Assembly (NCBI GenBank): GCA_008360975.2
Contig: CM039184.1
Coordinates: forward strand, 47,315,797 to 47,379,796
DNA from: Lichenostomus cassidix
Taxonomy: Eukaryota > Chordata > Aves > Passeriformes > Meliphagidae
DNA length: 64,000 nucleotides
Reading direction: 5' to 3'
In this document: positions 26,101 to 37,959 of the stretch, one piece after another
Numbering within the stretch: position 1 is the first letter of the stretch
How the letters are laid out: each line of letters opens with the position of its first letter
Notes under the pieces: generated by a model
The model's input: the letters and a program-made list of their open reading frames with translations, nothing else
Databases searched by the model: none
Told to the model about the DNA's origin: nothing
Made by a program: the position numbers and the translations under genes

Positions 26101-27655
26101 TTTAATCTGCAAAACTATCAGCTCCCTCTCAGAGACAAAGCAGGAGCTGAATAACCCATGCCAGACCAAGCTGGAATACGTAGAATTTCACAGGATTGGA
26201 CTGGCTAGCTTTTCATGAAACTGTTATTGTCTTTTGGGAATATTTGTGTTTCTCTCATAACCTTCTGATTAGAATAGCTCTTACCTCCATATTAGAAAAT
26301 TAGCTCATTTTTAAGATTTTTATTTTGTCCATCTTAGTTTTCATCAGTATCCAGATTTCTTGTGCGATGCAGACAAAGTTGTGTGCATTTTTTCACTTCA
26401 CTGTTAGTTTTCTAACAGACGGAGCAATATATAGGAGACATAAGCACAAAAACATTGGCATATATTTTTTGCATAATGGTTGAGACTAAATTTTACAAAC
26501 TACCAAAGTATCTGAAATACTAACATGCTAATAACCAAACCTACACTAAGCTTCATCAGCTTGGTGCCTCTTTAGAAGGATTTTCAGCCAGCAAGCACCT
26601 CAGACTTTTGAAAGACTGATATTAAAGCTGGCAAGAACTTCATTTTTATAGTGATGCTTTTCCAGCTGAAAAGAACCCTTACTACAATGTGCTTTGAATT
26701 TTGCATGTCCCAACATAGAGGAATACACCAATGAAATTAGCTTTGTCTGTATTTGGCCAAGAAGTTGTGGATACTTTTTCCCTACCTGTGAGCTCTAATG
26801 AATTTAGTCAAGCCTTTGTCACTACAACCTGGTTTATTTCAACATAGTTTTTCTTGAAATGACATGTAGGACCCACATCAGCATTTAACTTGCATTGAGT
26901 TTATTTGTTGGAGACAACTCTTGGACAAGATGCATTTATATCAAAAGGTGAATGAAAATATATCCTTCAAACTGCTCATTCAGTTTACAGACTTTGAAAT
27001 ATTTTGGGCTCCGCACAGTTTAAAGTGCTTCTGCAGACACACTAGCACAAACTGGCTGGCTGGTAGAATACAAACTGGTTGAAGGAGAAAATTGAGACAT
27101 GCATTAAAACCCCTGGTAGATAATTTTTAATTGTAAACTACTGCTAAGAGCGGTTTTGCGATGATACAAGGACCTTTTGTTCCCCATGCATGTGTGACAC
27201 ATACCTTGACTGTGTAGAAAGAGACACCTAACCATCTTTCTTTCATAATAGAGTGCTCAGCTGAATTCTGTGCCATTAGAAGCAAATTTCGTGCAAATAC
27301 CCATGTGAAAGACACTCTTTTATGCAGAACAAGAGAAGTCCTTAGAGATATCAATTACTGCCAATATTACCTCTTTGAGGATAGAAAGGTAGATTAACAT
27401 GTCTTAGGAAACTGTATTTCTAAAGCTGAAATAAGTAGTCAGGAAACGATTATAATGATGAGTATAGGTGAGGAAGTGTTAATAATTGCTGCAAAAAGTA
27501 AAATAAGGCACAATAAAAAAAGCAGTCAGGACAAACTGTAAGGGTGGCTTGTTAAAGACTGCTCGTCAAGAGAGGCATGCAGTAGGATTTATTTCAATGG
27601 ACTTCACTACTGCAGGGCACATGCATGTGCACGTACACGTGTGGGACTGTGATGA
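23148..27655. other. AT-rich sequence, no gene seen
   Basis: No gene or dispersed repeat recognised. T-rich runs occur at 24019-24041. Open frames (23880-24065, 24575-24778, 27127-27354) are short and unrecognised. Confidence 0.45.
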
Positions 27656-27738
27656 GTTTGTATATACACATTTATATGTGTATATACATATTTATATATA
27701 TACATTTACATATATATACTCATTTATATGTGTATGTT
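27656..27738. repeat. TA/TG-rich microsatellite-like tract
   Basis: The tract is built of interrupted TATATAC, ACATTTATATG and TATATATAC units. It is simple-sequence DNA likely to vary in length; the open frame spanning it (27549-27797) is a translation of the repeat. Confidence 0.8.
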
Positions 27739-29405
27739 TACTACGCAAAGTAACACCTGCTACAGGCCTCTGGTTCTGCAAACAGGCCCTGAAATGAAAA
27801 GTTTTATCAAACTTGTGATTTAAAGTTACAGGTGAAGTTTCAATAAATATGGAAACCTTTTATGGTACAATTGGACTTTTTGTGGAAATGGTGCAAGTCC
27901 CATCCTCTTCACAAAATGAGAGATCTCAGTATACCCTGATCATACTCAGCTGATGGACATCTCTACTGGGACTCAACTATTCACAGCAACAGAGAGCACT
28001 ATTAGTTTTGGATGGTTTTAATATCATTACATTGTTCTACAAGCGCTATATGAGTGTCACAGAAAGAAAGGAATCCAGGCAAGAGATTTATTAAGAACAG
28101 TTAGTGACAGCATTAGAAATGGAGCCTTCATATCCTGAGTAATTTCCCTTCATACTATCTCCACTATTTGTATATCAGAAAGCAACAGGTTTTCAAATCC
28201 CTTTTAAAATTAAACTTTGCTAAATATCCTAAATTAAGCATTTGTGCAGTGCTGCATAACTTATTTTCCTAGAGTTCAGGATTTATCTTCATTTCAGCAC
28301 TTTCGTTCAGGCCTGAATAAATCCATGTTGGAAATCTGTAACTTATTCTCATGTTTTTTTCTAACAATTTAATAATGTTAATAATTTACCAAAGTTAAAC
28401 TATACAGATAAAATTCCACAGTATTTTAGATTACTTTCATTTGTTACAAATTATTGCTCCTGTTACTCCACAAATCCTCCAGTAATATCAGCTGTTTATT
28501 GTTAATGAAAGATATTAGTACATTAAGAAAACAATTAATTTTGTTTCTTTTGTAAGTTTGCAATTAAAAAATACTAATTGTTATTAGAGACAATGAATCA
28601 ACATCATTTGACATAACTCACTGTCTCCTGTGAGTCTAGAGTTAAGTAATTTTCATTTCACTACCAAAATCTATGATTCTTCCAGGGACCTGTTCTGCTG
28701 TTAACTCACATAATTAATTATCCTTAGTGTTGAGGGAATCACACCTGCATGCAACAGGCAAATAAATATCATCCTGAAATTTTTAGCACTGTAACCTGAA
28801 TATTAGTTCATGATGTTTTTAAAGGGCTTGTATTTTGTATGCTATTTCCCCCATCTCTTTTAATTAAAAAAAAAAAAAATCTCAGAGACAATACTGCTGC
28901 TATCTCTTCAGCTTTCTGGTAGATGTTTTTTACCCATGTGCTGTGAGTGCCCAGGATCAGGTTTCACATGTGCTGCCTTTTAAATGCTTTTTGAAACACA
29001 GCACTCTTTTCTCTTCAGATTTTACTTTTTTTGGCTGTGCATGTGGAAGACTCATGCCAATCCCAGAGACAACTCTTCAACAGGTCTTTTAAACACCTTT
29101 AAAAAAATATCCTTTTCCAAGTAATCTTATGCTCCAAATTGCTACAGTATTAGAAATATGCTGAGACATGGATTGGTAACAGACGCACACTGCTTTTTAC
29201 AGAGATGACCTTAGGAAATTAATAGCATTTCAGCCACCAGCTTTAGAAGTTTACTTTTCCAATCCATGAGGAGAGCAAGAGCAAGGGTCACATAATGTAT
29301 GTGTTGTTTTCCTTTTTTCTCTGAAAGCCATAATTTTCAGATTTCAAGCTAACAAGCCAATGCCTAATTATAGTTCATAATATCGCTGTAGCACATTTCA
29401 CCATT
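27739..29405. other. AT-rich sequence, no gene seen
   Basis: No gene recognised. A 13-base A run lies at 28866-28878. The stretch ends at the 6-bp target-site duplication of the following LTR. Confidence 0.45.
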
Positions 29406-29675
29406 CCCTTCTGTGGCAATGCAGACTCGCGATTCACGGATGGCCACCCCAGGCCGCACAGAGGGGGAGCCGTCCGGGGCCGAGACACACCGGGGTGCAG
29501 CAGTGCAGAACCTGAAAGCAGCTCTCCCCTGCTGCGGGGGAGGGCTGCCCCAGAACTGGAACACGCAGGATGGTCATTCCATGGCCACGAGCTGTGGGGC
29601 TGGTCAGACGCGGTTCTTGTAGAAGCGTTGCAGGTTTAGAAAGGCAGCTGTTTGGTTCCTGGTCTCCATGGTGTT

Positions 29676-29681
29676 TTTATT
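29676..29681 (-). promoter_or_regulatory. Poly(A) signal AATAAA in the ERVK-like LTR
   Basis: Minus strand reads CCTCAATAAAAACACC. Its position between the TATA-like box and the LTR end supports the minus orientation and defines the approximate R/U5 boundary. Confidence 0.45.
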
Positions 29682-29794
29682 GAGGAAAACAGGGGAGGAG
29701 TGGGGAGACTGAGGAGGGGGAAGGGAAGGCGAGGGAAGGTACAGGTTCCATACGAGCCCAGAACCAAAGAGACCCGTTCCGGATGTGGCTGGGG

Positions 29795-29801
29795 TTTTTA
29801 T
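29795..29801 (-). promoter_or_regulatory. TATA-like box in the ERVK-like LTR
   Basis: Minus strand reads GAGATAAAAACCCC, in the place expected for an LTR promoter: upstream of a poly(A) signal by about 115 bases. Activity is inferred from position only. Confidence 0.4.
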
Positions 29802-30347
29802 CTCTAGGGATGGGAGGCGGTCCTGACTCACATCCAGTCAGAAGGGGTCAGGGGGGCGGGGTCAGGGACAGGAAGGACACACGTTACAACACCGGGGCAC
29901 ACGTGGCACCGCGGCAGGTGGTGGAACTCGGGGGGACGCGAGTCTTCGTGGAGGCGTGGCGAAGAAAGAAGTGTAGGGTTGCAGTCTGGGGTTCCAAGGG
30001 ATTTATTAGGGTTCCAGGCGCATGGGGTGAGGTGAGAGGAGGAGGGGCAGAAAGCAGGGGATGGTAAGGTACAAAGAATGAGAGACTGCGAACCAAGAAC
30101 AAAGCACTGCAGAGGGTTAGGAGGAGAGGGAAGAGGGGAGTGGTTAGCTCCGAAGAGCCAACCAGGGAAAGCCAGAGGGGAGGAGATAAGGAGGGAAAAA
30201 GGGGTTACACCAGTAAGTTTACAGCAGAGGTACAAACTCAGAAAACCAATAATACAGTCAGCTAGGGAGATTTCTAGAACATAAACCATATAAAGCTCGT
30301 GTTAATATGCATACCCTAAATCCTACTAGCACACTGCAACACCCTTC

Positions 30348-33300
30348 ATGAGAAGAGACTTGGAAATCTTAAAAATGCTCCTTATTGCTTTAAAAAAAAT
30401 TATTTTATTTTAGTATAAAATGCTGAGAAAAGAAATAGAATGTGCATAATTCATGATAAGTATGAGAATAAAAAAGCCTTGATTCCATTTTTTTCTTTAT
30501 ATCCCTTGATGTAAGATTGCAGGCTTGCAATACTTTGCAATACACTTTTAAGCCTACTTTTACAATTGGTTATTTATAAAATGAAAGCTATTGGCATCTT
30601 TCATCATACACAAGATACTAAGACGATACTCTATTAGATAGCTACAAGAAATAAAGTAGACCACCCTGCCTTTAAGTGATTTACAGTTTAGACATATTAA
30701 TTTGCATTTTTTTGCCTGGAAAAAAAAAAGAATGTTAGCACTAATACAATATCATATTAGTACCTATACAAAAAAAATCCATGAAGCTTAAAATTTTTGA
30801 GAGCTTGAAAAAAGTCGGATCAAGACTGGGCATGTATCCATGGGAAAGCCATGTAAATAATGTAAATGGTCTTTATGAATCAAGGCACTAAGAGCAAATA
30901 TGCTTCTCCGATGGTGAAGAGCAGTGCTCACCTGCAAGTTATGGAAAAATAGTGAGATAACAAACTACGAGTGTTTTTTCAGCAGCCTGACACCCTTTGA
31001 CTAGTGGCCAGTAAAAAGTACTTGGTGTATTCTAGGGGTATGGGGAAAAGAAAGGTAGGAAGACAGCTGAAGAAAGGCCACCCAAACCCAAAGCCCAGTG
31101 CCAGAAAGAGGATTAAACTAGCTAAAAATCCATGAGTAGAATAAATGAGTTGGGCACCAACATTAACATGACCTTCTTATCCTCTCTTTATATACCAGTT
31201 TTACAATAGTCTGACTGTGAAATGAATTTCTGATCTATTTTGTATGGCAAAAACCAGACATAGATTATTAAGGTTTTATGTTTGGTTTTAAAAGTACTCA
31301 AGAATCTGCTTAGTTTGTTTCAGCCACATGATTTTTCATGCCTGAAGAATCAATTTACAGCATGAAAAAATATATTCATGACAGAGAATATTTCAATTGG
31401 TAACTACAGGCCTTGCAGCAAGCCCAGAGGTATGTAATGAAGATAAAACCTTTAATAATTTCAAAGAGGAAGAATAAAAGTAGCAGTGCACAAGATTCAG
31501 CTGCTTAAAATATTAAGTTTTTGCCAGTAAAGCTGAAAAGAACATGAAGCATTTTAAATCTACAAGTAGAAGATACTCTAGACATAAATTTTAGGGATGA
31601 AAAGAAAGACCTCACTCATACTTTTCTCCAGGAATCACAGCCAACAACAAAGTTTAATGCTCATTTAAGTTTTCTTTTGGAGAAAAATAAACAAAACAAA
31701 CAAACTTACAAATAATAAAAGAAAAAGTATGAAATTTGTTGTTTCACATAAAAGCATCATGAGCAAAAATGCAATAATGAAGTATTTTTCTTGACCTGTT
31801 CATGAGATGTTCCTTTTATGTCCACTTTATGTCCACATTTTCTGCAGATAAATAATGTGTCTTGTGTTAATAAATTTCTTTACTTTGTTTTTTCTTTTTT
31901 AAATTAAATTTAAAGCAAAGGCAATTAAGGTTTAAAAGGAATGCTTCTATTTAATATTGGGATGGATAAACTCAGTTCCTAAGCCTTTGGATTCAATCAC
32001 CATCTAAATTCCCTGAGACATGCTATAGAACATTAAACCTCAATATTTGATGCCACTAGATATATTGCAGATTACTACAGAGAGACCTTAAACAAAAGCC
32101 AAGATAACCATATGAGCAAAAATACAGGATTGCCTTTAATGAAAGCAAAAAAATGTAATGGGATACTTTTCAAAATAAACCAACTGAAATAAGAAAGCAG
32201 CATGTTACACACCGAACTGGGGGCCAGATGCAGGAAGAAGCAGTATACTGGTTCTGGAGATGCTGTGTTAAGAAATACTCCTAAGAAAAGAAATTCCTAT
32301 TAAAATGTTACCTAAGGAAATTCAGTAACATACTCAAAGAAATTTTAGATTTTAAATTAATTTTGGAATTTCCTTCAAAAAACACATTGGAAAGATGTTT
32401 TGTAAGAAAAAATTTCTATAAAATAGTTTTTATTTTAAAAGGTTCAATTAACATATTCTGTGGGAATCTGTGATAAAGGGTTAAGTTTGTATAGGCTGTG
32501 AATTATGTATTTTTGCACACTTCTCATGAAACAACTGACACAGAGTAACTTCTTAGCGTGCGTAAGCTCTGGTACCTGGTAACCTTACTGCACGATTCAT
32601 TGGTTTTATTACTGTGTGAAAGCATTTTATTCATTCCAGTTAGTGCACACACATGAATAATATAAGAATTTCTGGTGAACTATATTGGGGAAACAAAATT
32701 TCGATTATATGCACTATGAGACGAGCAGAATATTTGACACAGAATTGTGAGATGTTCCTATCACATGGACCTACATCATTATTATTGATGTTCTAGAGTA
32801 CATGAGATCTTTATTGCACTGCTAGCATCTGTTTTATCATCATATTATTATTTTTTAATCTTCTTACCACAGCAGGTCTTTGATCCACAGCATTTGTCAA
32901 GGGAAGAGGAAAACCTCCATGTGCTGTATCATTCCAAGACCTCACTTTAACTGAAATGGGAACAGATAAAAGGTTGAGTCAGTGGAGGATCAGAGGAGAC
33001 CCTTCACCTGGGAAACTGTTTGTAAAGTGACAGACTTTTTCATAATTAAAAGCAAACTGTTTGTCATGAGAGATTATAGCAATTTTTACTTGATAATTGG
33101 GTTAAAAGACAAAGCCTGAACAGTAATGCAAAAACAACCATAAACGATTTTGAAAGCACGATTACTTTGGTCAGCCATTAAATAAAATGAGAGAAACAAG
33201 CTGAGATTTTTAAGATGCTCAAAGCAGGATCTGGGCAGGGAAACAGGTACACCATTTTTTTTACCCAAGAACAAACTTGGAGTATGTAACAGAGCTGTTT

Positions 33301-34751
33301 TTTCACAGACTTGAAGAAAGGAACATTTTGAATTTAAGATGATTAGCAATCATAATTATGTAGTTTGAACATAGGTAAGCTATGGTGTGCACTGGGTATA
33401 CATATTTAATTTATTGAATGGTTCTGCTGTGAGAAAAATCTCAAATATTTCTACTTATTTCAGAATTTACGAAAAAAATTTAGATCAGCTGTGGCTTTCA
33501 CTTCTTTTACAAAATAAACTTCCTCATTTCTTGTAATAGTGGCAGAGAAATTCTTCTCACAAAGTTCCAGGGCTCAGCTTAGGCCTCTGGAGTCTGGTAT
33601 TTGATGCAGGTTTGCTTCTAAGCCAGGTTCTTGCAGGGCTTAGAGGTGATTGGTAAAGGGGAGAGGCATACTATTCATTGAGGTAACAAACAATGGCAGA
33701 AGCTCTTTTGGGGGGATAAATGCAATCCCAGACCTTACCAAAGTTTCAGGAAGAGTTCTTAAAAAAACAAAACCAACAAATTAGTTTACTTCCTACAGTT
33801 CTTGCAGTCCCATTTCAGGTATACTTTTAAGTTGAAAGTATTAACCTTTCTACAAAAACTATTAACACAGTCTCTCTTGCAGATGCTGCCACTCTGATTA
33901 TATACTTTTTTGGTAATTTCTAATATCTATTACAAAATTCTTTACTTATTTTTTCAAGGCTCTGTCATCTTAAATTGCTTTGTAGGTCAGCATGTTAAAA
34001 CTGAAAATATGTGCTTGGATTCATGTCTGCTTGCAATTTGAGGCTGAGGTCAGCAAAGGTGGTTGCTGACATCCCCATATTACACACAATCTGTGTGGAC
34101 TAGGAGAGCTACATCTGAGCACCCAGTGGAATGATGAAAACAGCTACCTGAAACATTGCCATTGAGAAGCACTGCAGAGCAGGATTATACAGCCCTGATG
34201 ATTCTCTGTTTTCCTATTCTTTCTATAATTTTCAAAATGAAACTATGGGTCTCAAGAATTGGTGTAAGAGTTATAGCCTACCTCTTGCCTAACCTCTGTT
34301 TCCAGCTATGTCCTTAACTTCTCAGAAACATAAACCTGAATCATCCTGACTCTTAGCACAGAGTAGATGCAGCAAAATATGACACCTGGTGTTGTCCCAG
34401 GCCACACTGCAGGATCCTGAGAGCTGGAACATTCCAGCTCTCCGAAGGACAGATTGTGCCTTAAGCATCCCAGCATCTAAGTCTTGGCTATCTGTTCTGA
34501 CATCTTCAAATACCACTTTGAAGTAAACCCAGACCCAGGGGCAGAGCAGAAATCTCAAGTCTAATGCAGGACTAAACTCACCTTAAGTCAAAACAAGAGA
34601 AAGAGGATAATTTTCTCTTTTCACACCATGGACACAAACAACTTTGCTGTCTTAGTCCTCTCCATGATATCTGGGCTGTGCATGTGGTCCTCCTAGATAC
34701 ACATTCTTCTCTTCAAAGCTGAGTGTTTGGAAAGGATGCTTACTGATTTCA
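30348..34751. other. AT-rich sequence, no gene seen
   Basis: No gene or dispersed repeat recognised. Small features only: a tandem TTTATGTCCAC pair at about 31815-31836 and an (AAAC)-rich patch at about 31687-31705. The minus open frame at 33086-33349 is unrecognised. Confidence 0.45.
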
Positions 34752-34953
34752 CCATATGTCCTAGGTTACAATATAGATGTATTCAGTATTCTATTACCAC
34801 CAGCTGTGGGGCATTAGCTGTTCTCTCCTGCTGTGACTCACCCCTGATAACTGTTATTTGGCTATCAGGAACCAATCGCATGACTCACGGACTTACCTCA
34901 TCCTATTGTGAGATGCTCCACCCAGGAGGGAGGAGCCAAGCATTCCTACCTGG

Positions 34954-34959
34954 ATATAA
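34954..34959 (+). promoter_or_regulatory. TATA box of LTR family A copy 1
   Basis: The motif CTGGATATAACC is conserved in the second copy (about 60.18 kb), consistent with the promoter of the LTR. The U3/R border would lie some 25-30 bases downstream. Confidence 0.5.
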
Positions 34960-35179
34960 CCTAGCCTTGGAACCCCCTAAGTCAGCCCTGTCTACTGGGT
35001 TCCCAGAGGACAAGAGCTACCACTGGACCTTCAGCTGGAGACTAGACCTGCCACAGGATCACTGCTTCAACTGAGCTACTTCATTTGGACTGCTACCACC
35101 ACCCTAGCAGGGTGTCAGGTTGTAGCTGACTCTTTCAGTGTTTTTTCTTTTATTATTGCATTTATTTTTTAATTTTCCT

Positions 35180-35185
35180 ATTAAA
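35180..35185 (+). promoter_or_regulatory. Poly(A) signal ATTAAA of LTR family A copy 1
   Basis: CCTATTAAATTTTAATCC lies about 50 bases before the LTR end. The copy at 60 kb reads CCATTCAATTTTAATCC here, so its signal is mutated. Confidence 0.5.
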
Positions 35186-35240
35186 TTTTAATCCTGACTT
35201 GTGATCTCCCATTGGTTTGTTTTCAAACTAATACACCATA

Positions 35241-37873
35241 GCTGGCAGCAGGCCCACCATGAGTAATCAGTTCTATATTTGTGCAAGAGCACCCAGAATT
35301 TATGTTCTCATTGGAACTACAGCCTGGGCAAGAGTTGGGTGTCATTTGCCTGTCACTGGGCTTTTCCTTCCTGTGGACATGCATGCTGAAAAAAAAAGTT
35401 AATTAATTCTTGAGTAGTAGATTTATGATATTTTTATGACATTTTCTAAGAAATTTACCTAGCTCTAGGTTATTTTCTCACAGGTAGTTGCTGTAGTTAA
35501 AAGCCTTTATCAGTTGCCAAATGTAGTCAAAGCAACCATCAGCCTCATCTGAGCACTTGCCAATATTCTGCAGTCATGGTTCTAGCTGCTACAGTTTGTG
35601 TGTGATGTCTTATCTTTAATGATTATAGCCACACTCCTTGGAAAATTGCAGTCAAATTTTTAAAAAAATTAAAATTGAACATGCTGTTTTTCAAGCACTG
35701 CACTTGAAGACAGCTCTGGGCTAGCATCTTCCCCCACAAGAACTTCCACTCTTGAAAGCCTTTCTTGCCTTTTTTTTTCTCGTTTGATGTCATAAATCAG
35801 ACACCCAAGAGACAGAGGGGAACTAGGACAGGCTTTTCAAACACAACAAACAGAGCACATGTAGCTGGGTGGCTCAATGGCAATTCTCAGTGCCCCAAAG
35901 ATTAGAGAGCAACACTTTTTCTGAACTGGCACAAAGAGGAGAGGAAGGGAGGGAGCCAGGGGAGGAAAAAAATTAAATATCTATCTGTAATTCCTCTAAC
36001 TTCAGCTAAAGACATTGCCATGGGAACTCCTGGCAGAGGAGATGGGGCACTGGACCTGACAGTTTCTGGGAGCTGCTTCAGGAACTTCTGACTTATTTCT
36101 TGTGATATTCTAAAGGGGAAGTAAAATATGAAAAATGTTTTGTTTACTTTTACTTCCAAAGGAAAACTCAAAGCTGTAAGTTGTCAGCTTTGCCTGACAT
36201 GATGTCTATTATCGTCACTCATTACTACTGGGTCACTGTCTCTGGAAGAAAAATGAAGTGGAAAAATCATTGGACAGACGGCAAATGAAAGCTTTTATGC
36301 TGCTGCTCATTCTCTACACACCAAGAGTGATTTCTGAACACACAGTAAATATTGGTATTCCTGAGAACTGGCACATGGTCCTGCTATGGTAGTTGTTAGA
36401 TTGCCTGTCAGATGATTTGAAACTGTGTGGTTTTTATAGCACAACCTGTCAGAAATGAACATATACATATTTTCTGAGTAATGAGGAGAAAAAGCTTACC
36501 ATTGCTCCTAGGCATATTCTGTAGTGGTACACCAGCTCCAAATACAATCCAATCAAAAATGCAAGCAGCAGTACACTTATTTGTGGTTCAAAAAGCATTC
36601 CTGCCTTGCCTTGTGAATTAAAGTGTGAGCAGAAGACTTGAGATTATTAATTCATAAAATCAATGGGAGATGGAGCCTCTAACCATTAATACCAAACATT
36701 GTATTAGCCCAGTCAGGCTTCAAAGTGAATTAAAAATGTAATGTGAAAATTGCTTTGGTGAAAACTAGTAAGAAAGCATGACACTGAATGTGATAACTGA
36801 ACTCAGCTGAAGTCTGGAAAATAGACTACCTACGCATATTCTAAGGGCAGAAAAGTTCTGGCAATTTTATAGAGGACCTAAACATATCTTTACTACAAAG
36901 AAACAGAGACTGTTCATTTACAAGTTTAACCTTACTCTTCTTATGTTCCCTCAGATTAATTTTAAAATATAGCAGAATTGCTTCACAGAAATACAAAAGA
37001 TTCTGCCAGAGACTGTTTCACCTGCTGGCTACTCAATGCTAGCAGTTAGTATGGACTAATGAAAGGATATTTCATCATTATATCTCTAATTAGGCTATTG
37101 CTATTAATAATTTGGTGGTAGACTTTGCAATTTTACCCTTTTGCAGAGGATGGTCTCTAATATTTGAGTTCTCAAACTTCAAAAGCACCTGAAAAGATCT
37201 GAGAAAATTATAAACACAACTCTCACTTTTTCCTTTTGACTCCTCTAAGAAGTCGGTGGGAATCCTGGATATATATCAGGATATCCTGGAATAGCTGCTT
37301 ATATTCCATAATAGCTGCTTATATAGAAGAAAAACTTGTGAGAAAGTCTTGTGAGAAATTTCAGTATCTGTATTTTCCATTTTTACCTCCATGATGTTCA
37401 CTGATCACACAAGAGGTATAAGTAATTGCCTAGTGGAAAGATATTACTCTGCCATGGTATTCACCAGGTTTCTTTAGCTCAAGGTTTATTAGCAGCAATT
37501 GTTGTCCTAGGAATCACTGCTATGCTACCCCCATCTATAAGGGGTGTAATATACTCCTGCTTAATTAATTTGACACCTTTTCCTAACCCCAAATTAAACA
37601 GAAGCTCAAGCACAAGAAAACCATCTTGAGAGGTGCAATAAATGTATATGGTTGACTCCAGATTCTCAAACCCATATTTCCATATCCCACAAATTAATGC
37701 AGAGCATTTATTTCTCACATATATACAATTTTTAGAAGTTTTTAAGAGAAATCTCTATACCTCAACTGCAGTACAGACTTTGAACTTAATATTTCTCCTT
37801 CACTCTTGAGCATTTCCAGGTTTATATTTTTGATTTATCGTTTTTGTAACACGAATTTCTAGTCTTGAGCAGC
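35241..37873. other. AT-rich sequence, no certain gene
   Basis: No dispersed repeat recognised. Contains a possible minus-strand exon at 36500-36609 (see findings) and, at 37289-37327, a small local duplication of AATAGCTGCTTATAT. Overlapping open frames on both strands at 37426-37718 resemble nothing I know. Confidence 0.4.
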
Positions 37874-37897
37874 AAAAAAAAAAAAAAAAAAAAAAAA
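37874..37897. repeat. Poly(A) run, 24 bases
   Basis: Uninterrupted run of 24 A, followed by an A-rich CCACCAAAAAAAACT tail. It lies about 65 bases outside the 3' end of the next CR1. CR1 elements do not carry poly(A) tails, so the two are probably unrelated. Confidence 0.95.
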
Positions 37898-37959
37898 CCA
37901 CCAAAAAAAACTGGATTTCACACTGACACATCTTTTTAAGTGCCTTGTGACTGCCAAAT

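Larger units (their letters stand above)
29406..30347 (-). mobile_element. CpG-rich 930-bp solo LTR with 6-bp duplication, ERVK-like
   Basis: The LTR proper spans 29412-30341. Its ends are TGTGGC and GCAACA on the plus strand (TGT...ACA on either strand), and it is flanked on both sides by the exact 6-mer CCCTTC (29406-29411 and 30342-30347). A 6-bp duplication with TG/CA ends is typical of class II (beta-retrovirus/ERVK-like) integrations. I infer minus orientation: read that way, a TATA-like ATAAAAA (29801-29795) is followed about 115 bases later by a poly(A) signal AATAAA (29681-29676), leaving a U5 of roughly 250 bases. A second AATAAA (30007-30002) would then fall in U3. It is far richer in G+C and CpG than its surroundings. 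No internal gag-pol-env sequence is attached. The long minus frame at 29828-30289 is a by-product of its C-rich sequence. Confidence 0.85.
34752..35240 (+). mobile_element. Solo LTR (479 bp), family A copy 1, perfect 5-bp duplication
   Basis: The LTR spans 34757-35235, begins TGTCCTAGGTTACAATATAG and ends ACTAATACA (TG...CA), and is flanked by exact CCATA on both sides (34752-34756 and 35236-35240). A 5-bp duplication fits ERVL-like or some class I integrations. A TATA box (ATATAA, 34954-34959) and a poly(A) signal ATTAAA (35180-35185) sit in the right order for plus orientation. A second copy at 59980-60461 is roughly 90% identical by eye, with the first 50 or so bases the same. The open frame crossing it (34727-35074) is partly shared with the other copy only because both are copies of the same LTR. 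Confidence 0.9.

Noticed and set aside
29828..30289. 153-codon minus-strand frame, the longest in the window
   Set aside because: It lies wholly inside the CpG-rich solo LTR; its Pro/Ser/Leu-rich product reflects C-rich sequence and matches no retroviral protein.
34727..35074. Frame with a peptide shared with 60104-60298 (including PEDKSYHWTFSW), looking like a conserved protein
   Set aside because: The similarity is explained by both being copies of the same LTR; the frame runs over the TATA box.
37426..37718. Overlapping frames on both strands, one with a hydrophobic run (QGLLAAIVVLGITAMLPPSI)
   Set aside because: Considered as a retroviral envelope remnant or mitochondrial insertion, but no family landmark could be recognised on either strand.
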